From positions 1 to 43,432 of the forward strand of contig NZ_JHEH01000025.1 in NCBI RefSeq assembly GCF_000715505.1: a stretch of DNA of 43,432 bases, in the 5' to 3' direction. This DNA is from Thioclava dalianensis (GTDB taxonomy: Bacteria > Pseudomonadota > Alphaproteobacteria > Rhodobacterales > Rhodobacteraceae). A program made the translations under genes and the position numbers. This document shows, one piece after another, positions 7,603 through 15,640 of the stretch (the first letter of the stretch is position 1; each line of letters starts with the position of its first letter). The notes below the pieces were generated by a model, which worked only from the letters and a program-made list of their open reading frames with translations, had not been told where the DNA came from and searched no databases.

Positions 7603-8280
7603 ATGTTCAAGATGATGACGACCCTAATTCGCGGCCGGAGCCATGACGCGGCAGAGGCCTTTGGCGACGCAAACGCCCTGTCGATCCTGCGCCAACAATT
7701 GCGTGATGCCGCAGATGGCCTGGAGAAGTCGAAACGCGCTGTGGCGGTTGTGATGGCCTATGCCGAACGCGAGCGCAAATCCGCGCTCCGGCTGGAGACG
7801 CAACTGGCCGATCTCGAAGCCCGCGCCTTGGAGGCGATCCGTAAGGAGCGCGAGGATCTGGCGGTCGAGGCGGCCTCGGCGATTGCCGAGCTGGAGGCCG
7901 AACGCAGCGCCAGCCAAAGCTCACTTGCCCATTACGACCGCGAGATCGCCAAGCTGCGCGAACAGGTCAGCCTCGCAGAGCAACGCCTGCGCTGCCTGCA
8001 ACGCGGCAAGCAGATCGCGGATGCCGCCAACCGCACGCAAAAGCTGCGCGGCACGATGCCCGATGGCGTGATGGCCAGCCTCAAGGAGGCCGAGGCCACC
8101 CTCACCCGGCTGCAATCGCGCCAATCCCATGCCGAAGAGGTCGAGATCGCGATGGTCGAGATCAATGCAGGCTCCAGCGCCGAGGCGACCTGTGCCCGGC
8201 TTGCCGCCGCGGGTTGCGGCGCCCCCCTGCGCCGCGATGCAGCCGATGTGCTGGCACGATTGCGCGCCCAGTCGCAGTAA
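7603..8280 (+). CDS. pspA: PspA/IM30-family membrane-stress protein
   Basis: 225 aa, ATG at 7603 behind AAGGAGAGCC. It opens like PspA (MFKMMTTLIRGRSHDAAEAF, then a helical segment) and is almost entirely predicted coiled coil from about residue 25 to 165, rich in Glu, Arg, Lys and Ala. PspA/Vipp1 proteins form ESCRT-III-like membrane-binding assemblies that protect a leaking inner membrane. The C-terminal ~50 residues (GSSAEATCARLAAAGCG...) are less typical and carry two Cys. It is the first gene of a probable operon with the YiaA/B-type gene and perhaps the DUF4105 gene. Regulation by the divergent TetR, not by PspF/sigma-54, is indicated by the operators. No pspB or pspC is present. Confidence 0.82.
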   Translation: MFKMMTTLIRGRSHDAAEAFGDANALSILRQQLRDAADGLEKSKRAVAVVMAYAERERKSALRLETQLADLEARALEAIRKEREDLAVEAASAIAELEAERSASQSSLAHYDREIAKLREQVSLAEQRLRCLQRGKQIADAANRTQKLRGTMPDGVMASLKEAEATLTRLQSRQSHAEEVEIAMVEINAGSSAEATCARLAAAGCGAPLRRDAADVLARLRAQSQ

Positions 8281-8402
8281 CGCGAGCGTGACCTGATCTC
8301 GCCACGAACCCGTCAACACCCGGCCCTACTGCGCCGCGATGATCGCGGCGGGAGACGCCAAAACCAATTACGGCCCTGCGCCCTTATTTTAGGAGAACCC
8401 TC

Positions 8403-8684
8403 ATGACGACCTACACCCCGAAAGTCTCGAAAGCCTGGAACACCTTCACCTATTTCATGTTCGGCATCGCCGTTCTGATGATGGCGGGCGGCATCTGGTC
8501 GCTTCAGGCCAGCTTCACCGCGAAAGGCTATTACGCGATGTCGGCCTTGATGCTGGTCTATACCACCGCCGCAATCACCAAGGCTCTGCGCGACCGCGAA
8601 GAAGGCGACCGGCTTTATAACAAGCTCGAAGATGCCCGCACCGAGCGTATGCTGGCGGAAGTTTCCGCCAAGGACACCAACTGA
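8403..8684 (+). CDS. YiaA/YiaB-type two-helix inner-membrane protein
   Basis: 93 aa, start ATG at 8403 preceded by AGGAGAACCC. Two hydrophobic helices (about residues 14-32 and 40-58: FTYFMFGIAVLMMAGGIW and GYYAMSALMLVYTTAAIT), then a charged cytoplasmic tail (KALRDREEGDRLYNKLEDAR). The layout WNTFTYFMFG...YYAMSALMLVYTTAAITKALRD is that of the YiaA/YiaB (YiaAB two-helix) family, whose members accompany pspA genes in several proteobacteria. Biochemical function is unknown. The 122-nt gap after pspA contains a GCCGCG-ATGAT-CGCGGC hairpin (8333-8349) without a T-tract. Confidence 0.8.
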   Translation: MTTYTPKVSKAWNTFTYFMFGIAVLMMAGGIWSLQASFTAKGYYAMSALMLVYTTAAITKALRDREEGDRLYNKLEDARTERMLAEVSAKDTN

Positions 8685-8697
8685 TCCACGCTCTTTT

Positions 8698-8729
8698 CAG
8701 GGGCTGCGCGCCGTGCGGCCCCTGCCTTT
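8698..8729 (+). terminator. Probable terminator after the YiaA/B gene
   Basis: Arms CAGGGGC (8698-8704) and GCCCCTG (8718-8724) form a 7-bp stem, followed by CCTTTCCCC with only three T. It begins 14 nt after the stop codon. It is a weak intrinsic terminator or a processing hairpin, so read-through into the DUF4105 gene is possible. Confidence 0.5.
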
Positions 8730-8759
8730 CCCCTTCGGCTTGTCCTCAAAGGTTTTGCT

Positions 8760-9737
8760 ATGCGCCGCTTTTCCAAAATCTCCTTTCACGTGATATTTGC
8801 CCTTCTCCTGCTTGCGGGCGGGGCATGGTCGGCCACTGCGCTCTGGCTCAACACCGCAGGCGGCATGCGATTTCTCGGTCTCGCGCTGCTGGCGCTCGGC
8901 ATGGTAGCCATCGCTGTGGCCCGCACTCGGCGCAGGCGTCTGGGCTGGGTGATGCTGGCGATTGCGGGGGTAGCAGTGGCCGGGTGGTATCAGACGATCA
9001 CCCCGCGCGCTGATCGGATCTGGGCCGATGATGTTGCCCACGGGCTGCACGCACAGGTCGACGGCAACAAGGTGACGCTGGCCAATCTGCGCGATTTCGA
9101 CTGGCATACCAAGGACCGCGCCACGCAGCGCTGGATCACCGAACGCTACGATCTGGATCAGTTGAGCAGTGTCGAGATGCTGACCTCGGTCTGGGATAAT
9201 CCCAATATCGCGCATTTGCTGGTAAGTTTCGGCTTCACCACCGGCGAGCATGTCGTCTTCTCGGTCGAGATCCGCCGCGAAAAGGGTGAAAAGTTCAGCG
9301 AAATCGGCGGTTTCTTTCGCCAGTTCGAGCTGGTGCTGATCGGCGCGACCGAGCGCGACATCGTCCGCCTGCGCACCGATTACCGTGCCGAGCAGGTGCG
9401 GATGTATCCGGTCACCCTCAATCCTGAGCAACGCCGGACGATGTTCATGTCCTATGTGACACTGGCCCAGCGGCTTGAGGCGCGCCCGGAATTTTACAAC
9501 ACGATCTCGGCCAATTGCACCACCGTGGTCTACGGGCTCGCGCGGGGGCTCAAATCGGACCTGCCGATCAATGTCAGCCTGATCCTGTCGGGCCGTCTGC
9601 CCGAATATCTCGACGGGCTGGGCGTGTTGGGCGGCACCGGCCCCCTGCCCGCGCGCCGGGAGGCAGCACTTCTGCCCGCCCATGCGCAAAGCGCCCATCC
9701 CGGGCTGAGCTATTCTCAGGCAATCCGGGTCAGATAA
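8760..9737 (+). CDS. DUF4105-type membrane protein
   Basis: 325 aa, ATG at 8760. Three N-terminal hydrophobic helices (about 8-30, 37-55 and 62-80: VIFALLLLAGGAWSATALW, FLGLALLALGMVAIAVA, LGWVMLAIAGVAVAGWY) are followed by a periplasmic domain. Its core (NLRDFDWHTKDRATQRWITER, VSFGFTTGEHVVFSVEIRRE, NPEQRRTMFMSYV, FYNTISANCTTVVYGLAR) is the DUF4105 family, related to the Lnb N-terminal periplasmic domain. The conserved Cys in SANCTT and the His/Glu around GEHVVFSVE suggest a papain-like arrangement; that is inference. It may be a third member of the pspA operon, 75 nt downstream of the YiaA/B gene. Confidence 0.78.
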   Translation: MRRFSKISFHVIFALLLLAGGAWSATALWLNTAGGMRFLGLALLALGMVAIAVARTRRRRLGWVMLAIAGVAVAGWYQTITPRADRIWADDVAHGLHAQVDGNKVTLANLRDFDWHTKDRATQRWITERYDLDQLSSVEMLTSVWDNPNIAHLLVSFGFTTGEHVVFSVEIRREKGEKFSEIGGFFRQFELVLIGATERDIVRLRTDYRAEQVRMYPVTLNPEQRRTMFMSYVTLAQRLEARPEFYNTISANCTTVVYGLARGLKSDLPINVSLILSGRLPEYLDGLGVLGGTGPLPARREAALLPAHAQSAHPGLSYSQAIRVR

Positions 9738-9747
9738 GCGCCGGGTC

Positions 9748-11073
9748 TCAGGGCAGACGGAGCCGCGCCTCGATGCCACTGTCGCGTCCCGGCACAGGCG
9801 AGCGGATCTCCAGCGCCATGCCCGCCTGCCGCGCAATCTGCGAGGCGATATGCAGACCCAGACCAAACCCGCCACTGTCGCGTCGCGCAAATCGCGATGT
9901 GAGCTTGGCCAGCGTCTCCAGTGCGAGCGGCGCGCCCTCATTGCGCACCACCAGCCCCTCTTGCGCCGACAGGCGGAGCGTGACGGGGCTGAGGGGCGGG
10001 CTATGCTGCAAGGCGTTTTCGATCAGATTGCCCGCGATAATCGCGAATGCATCCGCATCCAGCGCCACCAGTAGCGGCGTCTCGGGCAGCTCTGTGTGCA
10101 GCCGAGCCCGCGCCTCGGCCTCGATCTCGTGCAGCACATGGGGCAGCACGCGGGTCAGATCGACGGGAGCGGCCGCAGGCCCGATCCCGGCATCGGCGCG
10201 CGCCAGTTGCAACAGCCGCGCCACCAGCCGCGACATCCGCAAAAGCGCCGTATGCACCGCGTGCAGACTGTCGCGCTCACTTTGCGAGCGCGCCTCTGTC
10301 TCCAACCGCTGCACCTGCGCAAGCGCCACCGCCACCGGCGTGCGCAATTCATGCGCGGCATTGGAGGCAAAGGCGCGCTCGCCATCCAGCGCCTGCGAGA
10401 GCCGCCCCATGAACCCGTTGAGCGTAGCGATCATATCGGCCAGCTCGACGGGGCGGGTCTGCGGCTCAATCGGCGTCAGATCCTGCGCATCGCGCGCGGC
10501 CATCTCGGCGCGCACCGCATCGAGTGGGCGCAGCGCCAAGCCAGTGACCCAGCGCATCGCCAGAAAGCCGAGCGGCAGGATCATCAACATTGGCAGCATG
10601 AAGGCCAGGAAACTCTCGCGCCACGCCTCGCGGCGCTCGACCAGCGGATCGGCAAATTGCACCGCATGGCCACGATCATTGAAACCCGAGGTGTAGACCA
10701 TATGCGTCGCGGTGCGCTGAAAGCTGGCTGGCCGAAGCTGCGCGGGAAACTGCGCGTGCTCGGCCCCCTCCGACACCGACAGCACCCGGCCCGAGCGATC
10801 CACCAGCCGGTAGATCACCTCCGTATTCGGATTGGTTGGCTCATCCGGGGCCGCAGCGCCGGGCGGCGCAAGCAGATCCGCATCGTCCGGCACATCGACC
10901 ACGGACAGAAAGGCGCGCGCGGAAGCCGCAAGATGCTCGTCGTAGAACTCGGTCTCCTCGCCTTGCAGAACGATCCCCATCGCAAGAACCGACAGCGCCC
11001 AGACCCCAAAAAGTGCAAGGCTCACCAGCACGGCGAAGCGACGGGCGAGCGACGGCGGCGCGCGCAATCTCAT
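9748..11073 (-). CDS. Two-component sensor histidine kinase (PmrB/QseC-like layout)
   Basis: 441 aa, ATG at 11073, overlapping the response-regulator stop by 4 nt (ATGA). N-terminal transmembrane helix (about 13-33), a periplasmic domain of ~130 residues, a second helix (LAFMLPMLMILPLGFLAMRW), HAMP-like linker, H-box FASNAAHELRTPVAVAL with phospho-acceptor His241, N-box NLIENALQHS and G-boxes in GGFGLGLHIASQIARQAG. This is the OmpR-partner class with a small extracytoplasmic sensor. The divergent ArnT-like gene suggests it reads envelope signals such as cations, pH or cationic peptides, which is inference. It is the last gene of the two-gene operon and converges with the DUF4105 gene 10 nt away. 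Confidence 0.9.
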   Translation of the reverse strand: MRLRAPPSLARRFAVLVSLALFGVWALSVLAMGIVLQGEETEFYDEHLAASARAFLSVVDVPDDADLLAPPGAAAPDEPTNPNTEVIYRLVDRSGRVLSVSEGAEHAQFPAQLRPASFQRTATHMVYTSGFNDRGHAVQFADPLVERREAWRESFLAFMLPMLMILPLGFLAMRWVTGLALRPLDAVRAEMAARDAQDLTPIEPQTRPVELADMIATLNGFMGRLSQALDGERAFASNAAHELRTPVAVALAQVQRLETEARSQSERDSLHAVHTALLRMSRLVARLLQLARADAGIGPAAAPVDLTRVLPHVLHEIEAEARARLHTELPETPLLVALDADAFAIIAGNLIENALQHSPPLSPVTLRLSAQEGLVVRNEGAPLALETLAKLTSRFARRDSGGFGLGLHIASQIARQAGMALEIRSPVPGRDSGIEARLRLP

Positions 11074-11729
11074 GCCCGCCCCATCCGGTAACCAAAGCCA
11101 CGCTCGGTCTCGATGGCAGCGCGCCCGAGCTTTGCGCGCAAACGGCTGATATGGGCCTCAAGCGCATTGCTCGCGATCTCGTCGTCAAAGGCGTAGAGCG
11201 CGCCTTCCAGCTGCTCGCGGCTCACCGTCACATCGGCGCGACGGCTCAGCCGCTCCAGCACCGCCCATTCCTTGCGCGTCAGATGAACCTGCGCGTCCTC
11301 CAGATAAACCGCGCGAGTCTGTGGCACGATCCGCAGAGCGCCAAAGCGGCGGTCGGTCTCGGCCAGACCCTCAGCGCGCCGATGGATCGCCGTGACCCGC
11401 GCCACCAGCTCGCCCAGATCATAGGGTTTGAGCAGGTAATCATCCGCCCCCGCCTCAAGCCCCGCGATGCGCTCCATGATCTGATCGCGCGCGGTGGTGA
11501 TCAAAACCGGCGTGCGGTGGCCCGACTGGCGCAGTTCGCGCAGAAAATCCAACCCGTTGCCATCGGGCAGCCCGAGATCGAGCAAGATCAGGTCAAACTC
11601 CGCCATCCGAGTTGAAATCCGCGCCATTTCCAGATCGGGCGCAAGATCGACCGCATGGCCCTGCGCGCGCAGATGCGCCCCCACCGCCGAGGCGAGGTCT
11701 GCTTCATCCTCGATCAGTAAAAGCCGCAT
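11070..11729 (-). CDS. OmpR-family response regulator
   Basis: 219 aa from the ATG at 11729 (MRLLLIEDEADLASAVGAHL). The frame stays open well upstream, but this start matches the family. Receiver domain: acidic pair E8/D9, phospho-acceptor Asp51 in ILLDLGLPDGNGLDF, Thr in LITTARD and Lys in LLKPYDLGELVAR. The C-terminal winged helix includes HLTRKEWAVLERLSRRADVTVSREQL and SNALEAHISRLRAKLG. It partners with the overlapping histidine kinase gene. PmrA/QseB-like by domain order and by its neighbours; the targets, probably including the divergent glycosyltransferase, are not proven. Confidence 0.92.
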   Translation of the reverse strand: MRLLLIEDEADLASAVGAHLRAQGHAVDLAPDLEMARISTRMAEFDLILLDLGLPDGNGLDFLRELRQSGHRTPVLITTARDQIMERIAGLEAGADDYLLKPYDLGELVARVTAIHRRAEGLAETDRRFGALRIVPQTRAVYLEDAQVHLTRKEWAVLERLSRRADVTVSREQLEGALYAFDDEIASNALEAHISRLRAKLGRAAIETERGFGYRMGRA

Positions 11730-11749
11730 GCCGGGGTCGCTCCGTTCTG

Positions 11750-11775
11750 CGTCAGGACCTGCGCGCTTCGTCAGG
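11750..11775. promoter_or_regulatory. Direct repeat upstream of the response-regulator gene
   Basis: CGTCAGG occurs at 11750-11756 and again at 11769-11775 (CCTGACG-A/C-AG on the minus strand), 19 bp apart, within the divergent promoter between the response regulator and the ArnT-like gene. OmpR-family regulators bind direct repeats, so this may be an autoregulatory site. The 19-bp period is not the usual 10-11 bp, so the assignment is tentative. Confidence 0.35.
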
Positions 11776-11914
11776 TTTTCGTAAGCATCGCGTGACACAA
11801 GCCCCACAGATAACGAGGGTAGGTCATGCAAGACAAGAGTCAGTGGTTTAACGAGTTGATCGGAGATGCAGTTTTTGCAGCGCCCGGATACATGCACAAA
11901 GGCGAGGCCGACCG

Positions 11915-13582
11915 ATGACCCGCTTTTTTGCCCGCAGCGCGAACACGGCCCCAGCGCCTGCATGGCCTGCCACCGATAAACGCCTCTGGCAGCTTGTGCT
12001 GATCGCGATCGCTTGCTTTGTCGCAGCCCAGATCGCGGGCCTGCTGCTGCGCCCGCTGCTGCCGATTGACGAGACCCGCTATCTTGCCGTCGCTTGGGAG
12101 ATGCATCTCAACCATAACTGGTTCGTCCCGACCAAGAATTTCGAGCTCTACACCGACAAGCCGCCGCTTTTGTTCTGGCTGATCAATGTCGCTTGGGCCA
12201 TCGGGGGCGTGTCGGATTTTCTGGGCCGTCTTGTGGGGCCTGCAATCGCGCTGCTGGTGGTGGCGCTGACCGGCAAGCTGGCCACGCGGCTCTGGCCTGA
12301 TGATACGGGCGCGGCACCGCGCGCGATGCTCGCGCTGATCGCGATGCCGTTCTTCGAGATCAACGGCGCGCTCACGATGTTCGACATGCTGCTTACATCC
12401 TGCACTCTGGGCGGGTTGATCGCGCTGACCCATACCGGAGAGGGCAAGCGCGCGGGCTGGCTGTGGTTCGGCGTGGCGCTCGGGCTGGGTGTGATGGCCA
12501 AGGGGCCGGTGATCTTGCTGCATCTCATGCCCGCCGCTCTGGCCGTGGGCCTGTGGCATCCAAGCCGCCCCGGCCTGCGCGAGACGATACGCGGGGTCGG
12601 CCTTGGTCTGGCCGTGGCGCTTGGTCTGCTCGCGCTGTGGCTCATTCCGGCGGCGATCCTCGGCGGCCCGGCCTATCGGCACGAGATCTTCTGGACCCAA
12701 AGCGCGGGCCGGATCGCGTCGAGCTTTGCCCATGCACGCCCCTTCTGGTGGTATCTGCCGCTTTTGCCGGTGCTCATGTTCCCGTGGCTGTTGGTGCCGC
12801 AGTTCTGGACCCGGCTGCGCGGCGCGCTTGACGATCCGGCGCTGCGCCTGCTTGCGGTCTGGGGCGCGACGGCCTTCGTGATCTTTTCGCTCATCTCGGG
12901 CAAACAGCCGCATTACCTTGTGCCCGAGCTGCCCGCGATGGCGCTGCTGGCACAGCGGCTGCTGCGCAACAGCCCGGTCTCGCTTGGAATCGCCGCGATC
13001 ATTCCGGGCATTCTCGCCTTGGTGGCGCTGATCGCAGGGGCCGGGCTCATCTCGCCTGCGGAGGGGGCTGACCTGCTTACCCCGCGGGCGGTGCCGCTGG
13101 CCGCCGCCCTCGCGCTCGCCGCGCTGATCTGGTGGGCGCTGCTGCGTTCGGGGATCGTGGGCGCGCTGATCCTCGGGCTTGGGATGATCACGATCCTCAA
13201 CCTCGCGATCGGCCTGTCGCATGCCCATCGCGGCTTCTCGGCCCACGCGATCAGCGAGATCATCGAACCCTTTGAGGGCAAGGGCATCGCCTTTGCGGGG
13301 CACAGCTACAATGCGGAGTTCAACTTCGCGGGCCGCATGACCCAACCGGTGAGCGAGATCGACGCCGCAGCCTTGCCCGCTTGGGCCAAGGCGCATCCCG
13401 ATGGCGTGGTGATCGCGCGCAGCGATCGCTTCGATCCCGGATGGGCGGCGCATTGGCAGGTGCCCTATCGCGGCAAAACCTACGAGATCTGGCGGATCTC
13501 GGACCGTCCGGCCACCCCTCAGGCCCCAAGCGCGCAGCCGGTCACGGCGGTTCCAGCCCCCGCACCCGCACCGGTACAATAA
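11915..13582 (+). CDS. ArnT/PMT-like polyprenyl-sugar glycosyltransferase
   Basis: 555 aa, ATG at 11915. A polytopic membrane enzyme of the PMT/ArnT (GT-C) superfamily: the first extracytoplasmic loop contains LPIDETRYLAVAWEM, with the catalytic-type acidic residues, followed by FELYTDKPPLLFWLI, the conserved KPP motif of ArnT-like proteins. About ten to twelve hydrophobic segments follow, then a periplasmic C-terminal domain of ~130 residues ending in a Pro/Ala-rich tail. ArnT-type enzymes transfer a sugar from an undecaprenyl carrier to lipid A or another envelope acceptor. The divergent two-component operon suggests inducible envelope modification. The donor sugar cannot be told; no arnBCADEF set is present in the window. 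Confidence 0.82.
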   Translation: MTRFFARSANTAPAPAWPATDKRLWQLVLIAIACFVAAQIAGLLLRPLLPIDETRYLAVAWEMHLNHNWFVPTKNFELYTDKPPLLFWLINVAWAIGGVSDFLGRLVGPAIALLVVALTGKLATRLWPDDTGAAPRAMLALIAMPFFEINGALTMFDMLLTSCTLGGLIALTHTGEGKRAGWLWFGVALGLGVMAKGPVILLHLMPAALAVGLWHPSRPGLRETIRGVGLGLAVALGLLALWLIPAAILGGPAYRHEIFWTQSAGRIASSFAHARPFWWYLPLLPVLMFPWLLVPQFWTRLRGALDDPALRLLAVWGATAFVIFSLISGKQPHYLVPELPAMALLAQRLLRNSPVSLGIAAIIPGILALVALIAGAGLISPAEGADLLTPRAVPLAAALALAALIWWALLRSGIVGALILGLGMITILNLAIGLSHAHRGFSAHAISEIIEPFEGKGIAFAGHSYNAEFNFAGRMTQPVSEIDAAALPAWAKAHPDGVVIARSDRFDPGWAAHWQVPYRGKTYEIWRISDRPATPQAPSAQPVTAVPAPAPAPVQ

Positions 13583-13590
13583 CGCAAAGA

Positions 13591-13621
13591 CGCCCCCCGA
13601 TCAGCAATCGACCGGGGGGCG
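13591..13621. terminator. Bidirectional hairpin between convergent genes
   Basis: A strong stem of CGCCCCCCG (13591-13599) with CGGGGGGCG (13613-13621) around a 13-nt loop sits between the convergent ArnT-like gene and the PepSY gene. T-rich bases follow it on the minus strand (TCTTTGCGTTATT) but not on the plus strand. It probably acts as a shared transcription stop. Confidence 0.6.
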
Positions 13622-13628
13622 CGGTGCC

Positions 13629-14990
13629 TCACGCGATCCGGGGCCTGCGCGCCCAGGCAAAGGCTGCAAGCTCGACCGCGACCAGCACCAGCATCGACAG
13701 CCCGACCATCGGAAAGAAGATGCCCGCCGCCACGGCCAGCACCAGCAACCCACGTGCGATCCGCCCATCCGCAGGCAAAGGCGGTACGCCAAGCGCGCGG
13801 CTCGGGCGGCGCTTCCACCACATCATCGCGCCCGACACGCTCAGCAGGATCATTGCGAGACAGGCGATCAGCAGGACGATCTGGTTCATCAGCCCAAATT
13901 CCTGCCCCATATGCACCGAGATCCCCCATTCGGCCCAACGGCCCAGCGTCCCGAGATCCGCGAGCCCCGCATCATAAAGCACCTTGCCGCTATATTGATC
14001 GAGATGGATCACCCGCTCATTGCTGATGTCATCGGGATAAACAGAGGCCGTGAACACCCCCGTCGGCCCCTTGGGCATCGAGATCGCATAGCCCGCAACG
14101 AGGCCCAACTGCTCCACTTTTGCCACGACTGCATCAAGCGTTTGCGGCACGCCCGGCGCGCTTTGCGAGAGCGGCACGGGCTGGTGCTCCATGATCCACG
14201 GCGCACGGTCGACCGCCTCCGAGACCGGCTCTTTTGAGACCGGGATCTTCGACCAGTAGCCATCGGGCATGCCAAGCCCCAGCGCATAGGCATATTGATA
14301 GAACTTACCACCCCAGACCGCGGACCACGGCAGACCGGTCATCGCCAGAAAGACGATGAAGAACGCCACGTAAATACCTGTCACTGCGTGCAAATCTCGC
14401 CACCATGGCCGCCCCTTCGCGGCCTTGACGCGCCACGTCCCCAGCTTGCGCCCGCGCGGCCACCAGAGGTAAATCCCGCTGCCCACCAGAAGCACCAGCC
14501 AGCCTGCGGCGGCCTCGATCAGCCGATTGCCGAACCAGCCGACATATTCGAGCGAATGCAGCTTGCGCACCACATACATCGCAGGGCTGCCCGCCGCGCC
14601 ACCATCCCAAAGATGGCCCAGTACCTTGCCCGTATAGGGGTTGACGTAAATCGTGTCCTTGAGCCCATCGGCCCCGAGAATATCGACCTCGGCGCTGCGA
14701 TCGGGTGCCGGCGCAGGCGCGTAAGACACGAGCTTGCCGGGATAGGCTTCGAGCGCCGCCCCTGTGATCTGCGAGGCAAGCTGCGCGCTGCCTTCGGGCG
14801 CGACAAAGCGCAGCTTGTGATAGGCGGTGTTGTTGATCTCATCCTTGAAGAGATAAATCCCGCCCGTGACGGCGAGGATAAGCACGAAAGGCAAGACGAA
14901 AAGTCCGGCCACGAAATGCCAGCGCCAAACCGCGCGATAGAGCGCGGCGCGGGCTGAGGTCTGCGTTGGGGATTGGGGTATATTGGCCAT
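13629..14990 (-). CDS. PepSY-associated transmembrane protein
   Basis: 453 aa, ATG at 14990. The PepSY-TM family layout is clear: WRWHFVAGLFVLPFVLILAVTGGIYLF (helix 1), a periplasmic PepSY region, HSLEYVGWFGNRLIEAAAGWLVLLVGSGIYLWWPR (helix 2), RDLHAVTGIYVAFFIVFLAMTGLPWS (helix 3), another periplasmic PepSY-like part (residues ~230-360), then GISVHMGQEFGLMNQIVLLIACLAMILLSVSGAMMWWKRRP and a last hydrophobic pair. Conserved His residues in the helices (WHF, LHS, LHAV, VHMG) are suited to haem or metal binding. Family members often accompany TonB receptors and iron or copper handling. The neighbours fit this: a DUF2946-like gene upstream and a divergent exbB-exbD-tonB operon. No receptor gene is present. 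Confidence 0.85.
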   Translation of the reverse strand: MANIPQSPTQTSARAALYRAVWRWHFVAGLFVLPFVLILAVTGGIYLFKDEINNTAYHKLRFVAPEGSAQLASQITGAALEAYPGKLVSYAPAPAPDRSAEVDILGADGLKDTIYVNPYTGKVLGHLWDGGAAGSPAMYVVRKLHSLEYVGWFGNRLIEAAAGWLVLLVGSGIYLWWPRGRKLGTWRVKAAKGRPWWRDLHAVTGIYVAFFIVFLAMTGLPWSAVWGGKFYQYAYALGLGMPDGYWSKIPVSKEPVSEAVDRAPWIMEHQPVPLSQSAPGVPQTLDAVVAKVEQLGLVAGYAISMPKGPTGVFTASVYPDDISNERVIHLDQYSGKVLYDAGLADLGTLGRWAEWGISVHMGQEFGLMNQIVLLIACLAMILLSVSGAMMWWKRRPSRALGVPPLPADGRIARGLLVLAVAAGIFFPMVGLSMLVLVAVELAAFAWARRPRIA

Positions 14991-15089
14991 GAAGCCACTC
15001 CTGAGAAGCCAGCCCCTTACGAGGTGGCGAAAATAGGCAAACCCGGCCCGCAGGCCGGATCGATGACGGCTGAGACGGCGCGCGGGCCG

Positions 15090-15437
15090 TCAGGCAATCA
15101 GAGGGGGTGCCCTTGGGGAGTGGTTGATATTGCGGCCCTGCGCGCGCCTGTGCAGATCGGCGCGCTGCCGCCAGCCGATCGCGGGCACAAGGCGCTGCAC
15201 CGGCGCGTCATGGGCGCAATGCGGAGCCTCGGGCAAGCTGTGGCAAAACGGGCAGTGATGCGGCCCCTTATGGCCTGCACCACACAGATCGTCGCCCGTT
15301 GTGGCATGGGCGAGCACATAGGCCTCCCACGCGGCCTCTTGCCGGTCCGGCGCCATCCGAGCGGCCGAAATCACGCTGGCCTGTGCAACGAGCACAGCCA
15401 GGATCATGATGAAGGGCCAGGCAATCGAGATCCGCAT
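15090..15437 (-). CDS. Small His/Cys-rich exported protein (DUF2946-like)
   Basis: 115 aa from the ATG at 15437 (MRISIAWPFIMILAVLVAQAS). It has one N-terminal hydrophobic segment that could be a signal or anchor. The remainder is rich in His and Cys: DDLCGAGHKGPHHCPFCH, then APHCAHDAP, reminiscent of DUF2946 proteins, in which a CPxC motif near the C-terminus is usual and which tend to sit with PepSY and TonB genes. A periplasmic metal-handling role is inference. It lies 99 nt upstream of the PepSY gene in the same direction, probably the same transcript, and is divergent from exbB. Confidence 0.55.
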   Translation of the reverse strand: MRISIAWPFIMILAVLVAQASVISAARMAPDRQEAAWEAYVLAHATTGDDLCGAGHKGPHHCPFCHSLPEAPHCAHDAPVQRLVPAIGWRQRADLHRRAQGRNINHSPRAPPLIA

Positions 15438-15502
15438 GGGCGTCGATGTTGCACGGATCACGAAACGGGGAAAGCCGCGTGAGGCGCGGTTTCGGCCCGC
15501 TT

Positions 15503-15513
15503 GACAAAATGTC
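15503..15513. promoter_or_regulatory. Short inverted repeat in the DUF2946-like/exbB divergent region
   Basis: GACA-AAA-TGTC (15503-15513) is the only evident palindrome in the 203 bases between the two divergent starts, and its first bases overlap a TTGACA hexamer (15501-15506). It could be a metal-regulator or promoter site, but it is short and may be chance. Confidence 0.25.
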
Positions 15514-15640
15514 GCACCCAAGGCGGGCACGCTCGCGCCCCCTGCCGGAAAGATTGATTTTTGCAGCCACTCCCCATAGCACGGGCACAATGGCTGGGCT
15601 TTGCGCCTTGGCCCACGGGATGATTTCGGGATCTTCGCTC

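Noticed and set aside
8333-8349. GCCGCG-ATGAT-CGCGGC hairpin as a terminator after pspA
   Set aside because: No T-tract follows and the next gene has a good ribosome-binding site close by, so it is more likely a processing or stability hairpin.
8697-9941. Minus-strand frame of 414 codons opposite the DUF4105 gene
   Set aside because: The plus-strand frame has membrane helices and DUF4105 motifs; the minus frame has no family features.
11840-13579. Minus-strand open frame of 579 codons opposite the ArnT-like gene
   Set aside because: Its composition (His, Arg, Gln, Asp repeats) is that of an antisense reading. The plus strand carries a clear polytopic membrane enzyme.
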